Of a stretch of 9,329 nucleotides of DNA, positions 1 through 6,698 are shown in pieces. Every line of letters starts with the position of its first letter. Position 1 is the stretch's first letter. The notes below the pieces were generated by a model. That model was not told the DNA's origin. It saw nothing but the letters and a program-made list of their open reading frames with translations, and searched no databases. Source of the DNA: an uncultured Clostridium sp. (GTDB lineage Bacteria > Bacillota > Clostridia > TANB77 > CAG-508); NCBI GenBank assembly GCA_946545035.1, contig CAMNND010000037.1, positions 1-9,329 on the forward strand, given 5' to 3'. A program made the position numbers and the translations under genes.

Positions 1-1901
1 CAAATTTCATTTATTCCTTCATCGTTGAATTTTTTAATTCCATCAACCAATGTTTGACTACCATCTGCAAGTTTTACGGTACCATCAGATAATGTAGTTA
101 TTCCATTAACTAAATCATTTGATCCATTATATAATTTAGTTGCACCAATTGCTAAATCAGCTGTACCATTTTTTAAAACATTTGCTCCATTTTTTATTTT
201 ATTAGAAGCAACATTTAGTTGACTACTTGCTCCATATAATTCCGTTGTTCCAGTACTTAATGAATCTAATCCATTAGTAACCTTTTTAGAGCCTGCAGCT
301 AATGTTTCAGTTCCTGCTGTTAGTTGTTGTGTTCCACCATATAATTGCTCTGTTCCATCCTTTAAAGTACTTGCTCCATCTGATAATTGATTTAATCCAC
401 CTTTAAGTTCACCCATTCCAGATTCAAGTGTTCCAACACCATCATTAACTTGTGCAGCAACTCCAGAAAGTGTTTTTACTCCACCACTTAAATCATTAGT
501 TCCTTGTTTAGCTCCTGATATATATACTTTTGAAGTTTCAATATTTCCTGAAGCTGATTTTAACTTTTCAATTAGTTCCTCATTGTAGCTAATTTGAGAA
601 TTTAAAATATCAATTATAGCCTCATCTGATTCAGATTCAACTAAGCTTCTTAACGTATTATTTTTTTGCTCTAATGAGCTAATTGCTCCTTTTACATCAT
701 CAGATGCATCATCAATGTTTCCATCAGCAATATCTATTGCACCTTCCACTTTTTCTAATCCATCTGAAAATTTAGAAATTCCACCTTTTATAGCACTAGT
801 TCCTGTTTTTAAATCACCAATACCATTTGATGCTTCACTAACTCTTTGATTCATGTAACTTACGCCATCTTTTAGATCAGATACACCTTGGTCTAGATTC
901 TTAGCTCCTTTTTCTAAAGCCTTTCCATTTTCATTTAGTGAATTAATTCCATTATCTAAAGTTTTATACTCTGTACTTATAGTACTAGCTCCACTAGCAA
1001 CAGTTCCCATTGCTTGGTTGAATTTTTCAGATTGATTGTTATACTCACTAATTCCAGAGCTTAATTCTTCAGCTCCACTATTTAGTGTATATGCGCCGTC
1101 ATTCAATGATTTCATTCCGTTTGCTAAAGTATTACTTCCTGTCTTCAATTCAGATACACCACTGTTTAAAACAATAATTCCATCATTTAATTGAATTGCT
1201 CCATTTTCAATTTGAGCACTTGCATCTTGTAATGTGCTTACTTTATTAAATAAATCATTAAAATCTGATAATTTAATGTCAAATTTTCCAAATACTTTTG
1301 GAGAAGCATATGTCATAATATTCTTTAATTCAAAATCTTTTGCATCCATTGAAATTTCAATAGTATCACATACATCTATATTATCTTCTAAATTTAAACT
1401 TTCTACTAAACCTGGTACAGCAAATCCTGCAGCAATTGTCATTTCTCCGTTATTAATTACCTTACCATGATTTACTTCAATATTAGTGTTCTTTTCATTA
1501 TCAAGAATTACTCCTGAAACTACTATAAATGGTGTATACATTTTTTCTAATTTTCCATTAATTAATTCTTCTTTTTCATCCTTATTTGTATACTTTAGAA
1601 TTATAGTAACCCTACCGCTTTTTCCTGCTATATCCTTAGCAGAAATTTCTTTTCCATCTAGTTTATATGTTACAGCACATTCGATTGGAAGATCTTTTTC
1701 CATTTCTACTTGATTAATATTATTTTTATTTCCATCATTTTCAACAGTACTTACTATTGTTTTGTATGGCTTACCATTATTATCTAATTTTGAATAAACA
1801 GCCTCTTCATTTGTATAAGCAAAAACTGGCATTGTATAGCAAGTGCACACTGATAGAAGAGCTACACTTGCCATTATCTTTTTTATAGAACTTTTATGCA
1901 T
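1..1901 (-). CDS. Secreted xxxLxxG heptad-repeat protein (YhgE/Pip-like), C-terminus cut by the window edge
   Basis: The frame is open from an ATG at 1901-1899 to the left edge, giving 633 complete residues without a stop. Residues 1-28 look like a signal peptide: basic start, hydrophobic core, cleavage after PVFA. Residues about 30-215 form a non-repetitive domain containing AGKSGRVTIILKYTN, a signature I associate with YhgE/Pip-type heptad-repeat proteins. From about residue 231 to the edge the protein is mostly xxxLxxG heptads (examples: ELKTGSNTLANG, TLKDGTEQLYGG). They are interrupted at about 395-465 by a more charged, coiled-coil-like stretch without glycines. The start has a perfect AGGAGG at 1915-1910, 8 bases upstream, and overlaps the 3' end of the transporter gene by 8 bases, so translation is probably coupled. 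The missing C-terminus would be expected to hold membrane anchoring, but this cannot be seen. Seen: export signal and repeats. Known: such repeats occur in wall-crossing, phage-receptor and type VII-associated proteins. Inferred: an envelope-spanning partner of the MMPL transporter. Confidence 0.85.
   Translation of the reverse strand, partial: MHKSSIKKIMASVALLSVCTCYTMPVFAYTNEEAVYSKLDNNGKPYKTIVSTVENDGNKNNINQVEMEKDLPIECAVTYKLDGKEISAKDIAGKSGRVTIILKYTNKDEKEELINGKLEKMYTPFIVVSGVILDNEKNTNIEVNHGKVINNGEMTIAAGFAVPGLVESLNLEDNIDVCDTIEISMDAKDFELKNIMTYASPKVFGKFDIKLSDFNDLFNKVSTLQDASAQIENGAIQLNDGIIVLNSGVSELKTGSNTLANGMKSLNDGAYTLNSGAEELSSGISEYNNQSEKFNQAMGTVASGASTISTEYKTLDNGINSLNENGKALEKGAKNLDQGVSDLKDGVSYMNQRVSEASNGIGDLKTGTSAIKGGISKFSDGLEKVEGAIDIADGNIDDASDDVKGAISSLEQKNNTLRSLVESESDEAIIDILNSQISYNEELIEKLKSASGNIETSKVYISGAKQGTNDLSGGVKTLSGVAAQVNDGVGTLESGMGELKGGLNQLSDGASTLKDGTEQLYGGTQQLTAGTETLAAGSKKVTNGLDSLSTGTTELYGASSQLNVASNKIKNGANVLKNGTADLAIGATKLYNGSNDLVNGITTLSDGTVKLADGSQTLVDGIKKFNDEGINEI
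20..1211 (-). repeat. Degenerate 21-bp coding repeats (xxxLxxG heptads)
   Basis: This is the DNA that encodes the heptad array. The same pattern (codons for Leu, two variable, Gly, three variable) recurs every 21 bases, in two blocks at about 720-1211 and 20-480. About twenty almost unbroken units make up the block nearer the left edge. A non-repetitive stretch at about 500-720 separates the blocks. Copies are conserved at the protein level (Leu and Gly positions) but diverged in DNA, which suggests an old array held by selection, not a recent tandem amplification. Confidence 0.8.
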
Positions 1902-3975
1902 TTTTCTTACCTCCTATTTTTCTTAATCCAACTGTTGTTTTACATACAAGCTTATCGAAAACCATCAAGAAAGCTGGTAGTGCAAATATAACAGAAAACA
2001 TACTAATAATTGCTCCTCTTCCAAGCAATACACAAATTGAACTTATAATTTCAATCTTTGAAAACAATCCAACTCCAATTGTTGCGCCAAAGAAACACAT
2101 ACCACTTGTTATAATTGAACCTATTGAAGTTCCAAGTGCATAATCAATTGCTTCTTTTTTCTCTACTCCATTTTTACGTTTTGAAATATATTTTGATGTA
2201 ATTAAAATTGCATAATCTATAGTTGCACCAAGTTGTATTGTTCCAATTACAATCGAAGCAATAAATGGTAATGTAGTATTTGTATAATATGGAATTCCCA
2301 TATTAATAAATATTGCAAATTCAATTACGAGCATTAATATAAATGGAAGTGTTCCAGATTTTAATATAATAAGCATAATTATAAATATGATTACGATTGA
2401 TATTGTATTTACACTATTAAAATCATGATCTGCAATTTCAACTAAGTCATTCATAAGAGGGCCTTCTCCTGCCAAGATTGCATGCTCATCATATTTCTTT
2501 ATAATTGAATTTACTGTTTTTATTTGATCGTTAAGTTCATCTGTTGCCATTTCATAATTAGAGCTTACAAGTACTAATTTATATTTTTCCGTTTCTATTT
2601 TATTAAGAATATTTTCTGGTATCATTGATTTAGGAATTCCTAAGTCTGAAATTTTTGCTGTGCTTAATACCCATTGGATTCCGTCTAAATTATTAATCTC
2701 ATCTGTCATTGCTTTTAAATCTTCATTAGAAAGATCCGCATCAACTAATACCATCTCCACAGAAACCATATCAAACTTTTCTTTTAAATCTTTATTTGCA
2801 TCAACGCTCTCAAGTGATGCTGGTAATTTTGAATCTAAGTTATAATATATTTCTGTTCTTTGATATCCATAAAAAGCAACTGGTAATATAAGTAAAAATA
2901 CAACTATTATTGCTTTATAGTGCTTCATAACAAAATTCTTTAAATGTTTAAATTCAGGTAATATACTTTTGTGCTTTGTTTTCTCAATTGCTCCATTGAA
3001 GCATAGAATCATTGCTGGAAGTACTGTTACAACACAAATTACTCCAAATAAAACACCTTTTGCCATAACAATACCAATATCTGCTCCAAGCTTTAAGTTC
3101 ATTCCACATAATGCTAGAAAACCTGCTATTGTTGTAATTGAGCTTCCAAATACAGAGCCAATTGTTTTTGATATTGCAGATGCCATTGCATCTTCATTGC
3201 TCTTTCCGCTATTCTTTTCTTGCATATAGCTGTGATATAAGAATATAGCAAAGTCCGTTGTTACCCCCAGTTGTAGAACGGATGAAATTGCTTTTGTTAT
3301 ATAAGATATCTGTCCTAAGAATATGTTCGTTCCCATGTTAAATAAAATAGCAACACCTATATTTAATAGAAGAAATATTGGAGCTATATATGAATCCAAC
3401 GTTAGCTCTAAAACTATCAAGCATAGGATTACGGCAATAACCACGTAGATAACAAACTCTTGATTAAATATATTTTTTGTATCAAGTATGATTGCAGCCA
3501 TACCACTTATTTTACTTCTTTCATCGGTGATACTCCTTATCTTTTCAATAGTATCCATTGTATTATCTGCGGACATACCTTCTTTAAAAGTTACCATTAT
3601 CATAGTTGTATTTTTCTCATATACCCTATCACGTATATTATCTGGTAACATCTCATTTGGAATTTTTTCTCCAAGAACATCAGCCACACTTCCAACCATT
3701 GAAACAGAATCCATAGCTCTTATCTCATCTTCTAATTTTAGAATATCTTTTTGCGGCATATCATCAACTAATATTATTGAATATGCTCCCATCTGAAAAT
3801 CATCTGTTAGAATATTTTCACCTTGAATTGTTTCAATATCATCTGGTAAATACACCAGAATATCGTAATTAATTCTAGTTTTCGCCATACCAATTGCAGC
3901 TGGAATTGCAAGTAGTATTGTTAATATCAGAATAAGTTTTCTAAATTTGCAAATAAACTTTCCAAACTTTAACAT
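1894..3975 (-). CDS. RND-superfamily MMPL-type membrane transporter
   Basis: The 693-residue protein has the duplicated RND/MMPL layout. Each half is one membrane segment (about 12-30 and 353-371), a soluble extracytoplasmic domain, then a bundle of about five segments (about 173-328 and 522-675). The repeat is clear in the paired motifs LQLGVTTDFAIFLYHSY (235-251) and IQLGATIDYAILITSKY (580-596). Asp241 and Asp587 match the Asp-Tyr pairs that relay protons in MmpL transporters. The first pair is Asp-Phe here, the second Asp-Tyr. Conserved glycines and prolines follow, such as VLPA (318-321) and ALPAF (665-669). The length is compact compared with mycobacterial MmpL proteins (about 900 or more). 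Start: ATG with an AAAGGAG sequence about 12 bases upstream. It is transcribed divergently from a TetR regulator and overlaps the heptad-repeat gene by 8 bases. The family exports lipids or amphiphilic drugs by proton motive force. The substrate here is unknown. Confidence 0.92.
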   Translation of the reverse strand: MLKFGKFICKFRKLILILTILLAIPAAIGMAKTRINYDILVYLPDDIETIQGENILTDDFQMGAYSIILVDDMPQKDILKLEDEIRAMDSVSMVGSVADVLGEKIPNEMLPDNIRDRVYEKNTTMIMVTFKEGMSADNTMDTIEKIRSITDERSKISGMAAIILDTKNIFNQEFVIYVVIAVILCLIVLELTLDSYIAPIFLLLNIGVAILFNMGTNIFLGQISYITKAISSVLQLGVTTDFAIFLYHSYMQEKNSGKSNEDAMASAISKTIGSVFGSSITTIAGFLALCGMNLKLGADIGIVMAKGVLFGVICVVTVLPAMILCFNGAIEKTKHKSILPEFKHLKNFVMKHYKAIIVVFLLILPVAFYGYQRTEIYYNLDSKLPASLESVDANKDLKEKFDMVSVEMVLVDADLSNEDLKAMTDEINNLDGIQWVLSTAKISDLGIPKSMIPENILNKIETEKYKLVLVSSNYEMATDELNDQIKTVNSIIKKYDEHAILAGEGPLMNDLVEIADHDFNSVNTISIVIIFIIMLIILKSGTLPFILMLVIEFAIFINMGIPYYTNTTLPFIASIVIGTIQLGATIDYAILITSKYISKRKNGVEKKEAIDYALGTSIGSIITSGMCFFGATIGVGLFSKIEIISSICVLLGRGAIISMFSVIFALPAFLMVFDKLVCKTTVGLRKIGGKKNA
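1899..1915 (-). promoter_or_regulatory. Ribosome binding site of the heptad-repeat gene, inside the transporter gene
   Basis: On the minus strand AGGAGG (1915-1910) lies 8 bases before the ATG at 1901-1899. These bases also encode the two glycines near the end of the transporter (IGGKKNA), and the transporter stop codon (1896-1894) lies just inside the next gene. No separate promoter is visible for the second gene. The arrangement supports one transcript with coupled translation. Confidence 0.8.
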
Positions 3976-4000
3976 TGTATATACATTCTCCTTTCATTTA

Positions 4001-4013
4001 TGACCATTGGTCA
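4001..4013. promoter_or_regulatory. Operator O1, perfect inverted repeat TGACCA-T-TGGTCA
   Basis: This is a perfect inverted repeat with 6-base arms, 7 if the flanking A/T pair at 4000 and 4014 is counted. It lies just downstream of the predicted transcription start of the transporter operon, between its promoter and its ribosome binding site, where a bound repressor would act as a roadblock. It shares TGAC-N5-GTCA with two more copies in the same spacer. Binding by the adjacent TetR protein is inferred from position and symmetry. Confidence 0.75.
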
Positions 4014-4029
4014 TTTTTAACTAGTAAAA

Positions 4030-4058
4030 ATTATATCACCGAACTGACCAACAGTCAA
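4030..4058 (-). promoter_or_regulatory. Sigma-A-type promoter of the transporter operon
   Basis: On the minus strand TTGACT (4058-4053) is followed after exactly 17 bases by TATAAT (4035-4030), nearly a consensus vegetative promoter. Transcription would start around 4023, leaving a leader of about 48 bases. The -35 box and spacer overlap operator O2 (4045-4057), and O1 lies just past the start point. Occupation of either site should block transcription. Confidence 0.75.
4045..4057. promoter_or_regulatory. Operator O2, imperfect copy TGACCA-A-CAGTCA
   Basis: This copy keeps the outer TGAC/GTCA arms but has mismatches at the two inner pairs. Its centre (4051) is 44 bases from that of O1 (4007) and 32 bases from that of O3 (4083), about four and three helical turns. 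It covers part of the -35 region and spacer of the transporter promoter. As the least symmetrical copy it may be the weakest site. Confidence 0.6.
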
Positions 4059-4071
4059 TAGATATTATAAA

Positions 4072-4094
4072 AATATTGACTACTGGTCAATATT
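4072..4094. promoter_or_regulatory. Operator O3, 9-base arms around TGACTACTGGTCA
   Basis: The core (4077-4089) matches TGAC-N5-GTCA. The symmetry extends outward, so that AATATTGAC (4072-4080) mirrors GTCAATATT (4086-4094), with one imperfect pair inside. It overlaps the -35 box of the predicted tetR promoter, which suggests negative autoregulation. Confidence 0.7.
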
Positions 4095-4104
4095 ATGTCA
4101 TAAT
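4076..4104 (+). promoter_or_regulatory. Promoter of the TetR-family gene
   Basis: TTGACT (4076-4081) is followed after 17 bases by CATAAT (4099-4104). The -35 box sits inside operator O3. Transcription would begin about 4111, giving a short leader of roughly 30 bases before the start codon at 4140. An overlapping TATAAT at 4104-4109 has less suitable spacing. Confidence 0.6.
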
Positions 4105-4139
4105 ATAATTATTAATTAATGAGACTAGGGGGCTTTTTT

Positions 4140-4736
4140 ATGAAGGAAGAATCAAATGATAAGCAATCAAGATTATTGGATAATGCCTTTAAATTATTTA
4201 CACAAAAAGGAGTAAAAGATACATCAATTCAAGAAATAGTTGATGGTGCAGATGTTGCCAAAGGTACTTTTTATTTATATTTTAAAGACAAATATGAAAT
4301 TAGGGATGTACTTATTGCTCAGAAATCAAAAAAACTTTTTAATAATGCTCTAAAAGCTTTGAAAAAAACAGAAACAAAAGGATTATCAAATGAAGTAATT
4401 TTTATAATTAATCATGTTATAGATGCCCTTGCTAAAAACACGCTTCTTTTAAAGTTTATTTCTAAGAATCTGTCTTGGGGTGTGTATAATGAGACCGTAA
4501 ATAAAATATATGAAAATGAAGCCAATGAAGAAAATGGAGTTAGAAGCTTATTTTTAAAAGGAATTAAAGATAATAATATCCAACTAAAAAATCCTGATGT
4601 AACTCTATTTATGATAATTGAACTTGTAAGCTCTACATGTTTTAACTCAATTCTTTATAATAATCCATTACCGATTGATGAGTTTAAACCTTATCTGTTC
4701 TCTACAATTGAAAAATTAATTCAAAATAATGCTTAA
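4140..4736 (+). CDS. TetR/AcrR-family transcriptional regulator
   Basis: The 198-residue protein has the usual TetR length. The N-terminal DNA-binding domain (about 8-55) ends in the family signature: TSIQEIVDGADVAKGTFYLYF (28-48) covers the helix-turn-helix, followed by KDKYEI. The rest (about 60-198) is an all-helical ligand and dimer domain with no recognisable subfamily motif. I chose the ATG at 4140 because AGGGGG (4127-4132) stands 7 bases upstream. An in-frame ATG at 4119 would add seven residues that include the ribosome binding site and has no good site of its own. It is divergent from the MMPL transporter and has three symmetrical sites in the shared spacer. The likely role, inferred, is repression of itself and the transporter operon until a small amphiphilic ligand binds. 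No clear terminator follows. Confidence 0.92.
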   Translation: MKEESNDKQSRLLDNAFKLFTQKGVKDTSIQEIVDGADVAKGTFYLYFKDKYEIRDVLIAQKSKKLFNNALKALKKTETKGLSNEVIFIINHVIDALAKNTLLLKFISKNLSWGVYNETVNKIYENEANEENGVRSLFLKGIKDNNIQLKNPDVTLFMIIELVSSTCFNSILYNNPLPIDEFKPYLFSTIEKLIQNNA

Positions 4737-4752
4737 TAATCGTTCAACTGTA

Positions 4753-4781
4753 TTGATTTTTTGCATAATATATAGTATATT
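4753..4781 (+). promoter_or_regulatory. Possible promoter of the four-cysteine protein gene
   Basis: TTGATT (4753-4758), 17 bases, then TATATT (4776-4781) gives a reasonable vegetative promoter about 45 bases before the coding start. The region is AT-rich, so chance matches are likely. Its value is that it would let the small gene be transcribed independently of the TetR gene, which ends only 17 bases upstream of it. Confidence 0.4.
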
Positions 4782-4826
4782 AGTAATATTCGCAAATTCG
4801 CTTTTTTGTAACTAGAAAGGAGTGAA

Positions 4827-5051
4827 ATGACCGTGTCAGATCGTAAAACTACCGGACACAAAATTATCCAGTGTCCGTACTGTGGATATAGAATCGATCT
4901 TGCAGTCACTAAACCACAAACCAACTTGGCTGGAGATCGTTTTGTCTCCTGTCCTAATCCTGAAACATTTTCTTCATACAGCTTTACTAATAAGCCCAAA
5001 TGTGGACAGTTTATCAAGCTCGATGACGATGACAATGTAGTTGAAGGATGA
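4827..5051 (+). CDS. Small four-cysteine (zinc-ribbon-like) protein, function unknown
   Basis: This is a 74-residue protein I do not recognise. Cysteines at 16 and 19 (CPYCGY) and at 42 and 59 could bind one zinc. The second half reads like a ribbon knuckle CPNP...KCGQ with about twelve extra residues (46-57) between the two parts. The tail is acidic (DDDD at 66-69). AAAGGAG (4816-4822) precedes the ATG at 4827 by only 4 bases. GTG at 4833 would have better spacing (10 bases) and remove two residues, so the start is uncertain. By hand count the gene is about 41% GC (92 of 225), well above the TetR and SpoIVFB-like genes on either side, with codons such as ACC, CTC and GTC that neighbours rarely use. 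That hints at acquisition or different selection. It ends just before a strong hairpin and converges with the protease gene. It could be a nucleic-acid-binding or protein-binding zinc ribbon. Confidence 0.7.
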   Translation: MTVSDRKTTGHKIIQCPYCGYRIDLAVTKPQTNLAGDRFVSCPNPETFSSYSFTNKPKCGQFIKLDDDDNVVEG

Positions 5052-5060
5052 CAAATTCTT

Positions 5061-5089
5061 GAGACCAGATGCTATCTGCATCTGGCCTC
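5061..5089. terminator. GC-rich hairpin between convergent genes, possible bidirectional terminator
   Basis: Twelve-base arms (5061-5072 and 5078-5089) pair with a single mismatch around the loop TATCT. It starts 9 bases after the stop of the four-cysteine gene and lies 8 bases beyond the stop of the SpoIVFB-like gene on the other strand. Neither side has a clean T-run: the plus side continues ACTTGCTCTTAATCTTTATT and the minus side AAGAATTTG. It may therefore terminate weakly or mainly protect 3' ends. Confidence 0.55.
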
Positions 5090-5097
5090 ACTTGCTC

Positions 5098-5733
5098 TTA
5101 ATCTTTATTAATAATATCAATTATTTTTAATTTCAATCTAATATCTTTTGAATTTTTTATTTTTATGGCCGATATATATATAATTCCAATTAATATTCCC
5201 ACATTATGAAATTTTAATATTAAGAAACTGCATAATATAAGTAATATTATGAAAAAAATATTTGATATGTTTAATATTATTTCATAAGCTCTTTTTTCAC
5301 CTAAAAAAATATGTAAAATACTTTTTATTATGCGTCCGCCATCCAGTGGATATATGCATATCAAGTTAAATATAGTAATAAAAATATTTATATAAACAAT
5401 ACAAGAATTTAGTCTAAAAAAAAGAGCAATTATTCCAACTAATATGTTGAACAATGGCCCCGCAATATATATAATAACTTTCTTTAATTCTACTAAATTA
5501 CCTTTTAAAATTTTTTTATTATAATCCTCTAATTTATATTTAAAAGATATAGCACATCCAATTTGATTAATCTCCATTGTTATTGGCATAGAGCCTAACA
5601 GCATTGCAACTGTTAGATGTGTTAATTCATGAAATATAATAAATAACATTAATAGCAAATATATATCAAGTTGTTTTGTTATATAAAAAATTACTAAAAA
5701 TAGTAATATTTTTATATCGATTCTTATACTCAT
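5098..5733 (-). CDS. spoIVFB: SpoIVFB-like site-2 (M50) intramembrane metalloprotease without CBS domain
   Basis: The 211-residue protein is strongly hydrophobic, with about six membrane segments. It carries the M50 zinc motif HELTH (35-39, ligands His35 and His39, catalytic Glu36) and the third-ligand motif YPLDGGR (128-134, Asp131). It also has the AGP loop (91-93) common in these proteases. In B. subtilis SpoIVFB cuts pro-sigma-K in the mother-cell membrane around the forespore. Assignment to SpoIVFB and not another small M50 protease rests mainly on the gene directly upstream, a SpoIVFA-like LytM protein, the same pair and order as in B. subtilis. The protein stops about 20 residues after its last membrane segment, so it lacks the cytoplasmic CBS domain of the 288-residue B. 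subtilis enzyme. ATG 5733 has AGAGGAC (5750-5744) 10 bases upstream. A nearer ATG at 5738 runs into a stop at once. The gap to the upstream gene is 21 bases. Confidence 0.82.
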   Translation of the reverse strand: MSIRIDIKILLFLVIFYITKQLDIYLLLMLFIIFHELTHLTVAMLLGSMPITMEINQIGCAISFKYKLEDYNKKILKGNLVELKKVIIYIAGPLFNILVGIIALFFRLNSCIVYINIFITIFNLICIYPLDGGRIIKSILHIFLGEKRAYEIILNISNIFFIILLILCSFLILKFHNVGILIGIIYISAIKIKNSKDIRLKLKIIDIINKD

Positions 5734-5754
5734 ATCATAAAATGTCCTCTTTAA

Positions 5755-6645
5755 TTATTCAAACTTCATTATTAGCTCTGGATCTATTGATCTTTCACCT
5801 CTTCGTATTTCAAAATGTAAATGTGGACCTGTTGCTCTTCCTGTTGAGCCAACTTCAGCAATTTTTTGTCCTTGTTTTATTTCATCTCCTTCGTTTACTA
5901 TAAGCTTACTACAGTGTGCATATATAAAAATAATATCATGATTTTGTATCATAATATGCTTTCCAAAATCACCTGAAGACGAAACTTGAACCACCTTTCC
6001 ATCACAGGCAGACTTAATTTCTGTTCCAGACGCAGCGCCAATGTCTAACCCTTTGTGATTAGCAGATACAATTTCACTCGATTCTCTCTCACCAAATCTT
6101 GAAGTTATAACACCATTTACTGGTTTTATTAAACTTATATTTTCTTTTATATATTTAATATCTTCGTCATCAAAATTTTTAATTTCTTCAATTATAGTTT
6201 CTTGTTCATTATTTTCTTCTATAAGCTCTCCGCCAATTCCAAGGTTTTCTTCAAAATTTTCTGATGTATTTTCATTTAAATCATCTATTTTGTTCTCACT
6301 TTTTTCTTCTTCAATCACCATATTTTCATTCGTAGTATTATTAAAGGTATTATTTTTATTAAAAAAATTATTATATATCCCCATAAAATCTACATCATAA
6401 CTTAATACTGCTTTTGTTTTTTCTATCCATTTATTATTTTTTCCCTCTGGCATATTTTTTATATAGTAAAATCCACAGTATATTAAAAGACATATAAATA
6501 TCTGTACCAAAAAAGAATTTGTTTTAGATTTAGATTTTTCAATCTTTATTCTATTATAATCTAAATCTATTTTTTTATTTTGTCGTCTCTCAGCAACTTC
6601 TTCAGCTCTTCTAATACGTTCCTCAACACTCATTATTTTATCCAT
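5755..6645 (-). CDS. spoIVFA: SpoIVFA-like membrane-anchored LytM/M23 protein
   Basis: The 296-residue protein has a charged cytoplasmic N-terminus (1-43, rich in Glu, Arg and Lys), one membrane segment (about 44-61) and an acidic, Asn/Glu-rich linker (about 100-165). A C-terminal M23 domain follows (about 172-295). The M23 residues are all present: NHKGLD (His197, Asp201), YAH (His244) and GPHLHFE (His275, His277). These are the zinc ligands and catalytic histidines of LytM-type endopeptidases, so it may be an active wall hydrolase and not only a scaffold. In B. subtilis SpoIVFA anchors and restrains SpoIVFB in the forespore-engulfing membrane until SpoIVB cuts it. The adjacent downstream SpoIVFB-like gene supports the same role. 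ATG 6645 has a modest AAAGAG upstream. A second in-frame ATG four codons on (MSVEERIRR) is a possible alternative start. An alternative identity is a general M23 sporulation protein of the SpoIIQ type. Confidence 0.78.
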   Translation of the reverse strand: MDKIMSVEERIRRAEEVAERRQNKKIDLDYNRIKIEKSKSKTNSFLVQIFICLLIYCGFYYIKNMPEGKNNKWIEKTKAVLSYDVDFMGIYNNFFNKNNTFNNTTNENMVIEEEKSENKIDDLNENTSENFEENLGIGGELIEENNEQETIIEEIKNFDDEDIKYIKENISLIKPVNGVITSRFGERESSEIVSANHKGLDIGAASGTEIKSACDGKVVQVSSSGDFGKHIMIQNHDIIFIYAHCSKLIVNEGDEIKQGQKIAEVGSTGRATGPHLHFEIRRGERSIDPELIMKFE

Positions 6646-6698
6646 ATTAACAGCTCTTTCTTATCTAAAGTAAATCTCTATTAATATATATTCTGATT

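Noticed and set aside
1..1211. Regular repeated short motifs that could suggest a CRISPR array or satellite DNA
   Set aside because: The period is 21 bases in frame, copies are diverged in DNA, there are no unique spacers between identical repeats, and the pattern is fully explained by coding xxxLxxG heptads.
1234..1713. Two plus-strand open frames opposite the heptad-repeat gene
   Set aside because: They lie antisense to a long continuous coding frame with a signal peptide and family signature. Their sequences are low-complexity and have no convincing ribosome binding sites.
4119..4139. Upstream ATG extending the TetR protein by seven residues
   Set aside because: It lacks a ribosome binding site and would make the good AGGGGG site part of the coding sequence. 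The start at 4140 is better placed.
4788..4806. Repeated ATTCGC followed by a T-run after tetR, considered as a terminator
   Set aside because: The two copies are direct, not inverted, so no stem forms.
4733..5035. Minus-strand open frame opposite the four-cysteine gene
   Set aside because: The plus-strand frame has a ribosome binding site, paired cysteines and a downstream hairpin. The minus frame would also run into the TetR gene end and resembles no family.
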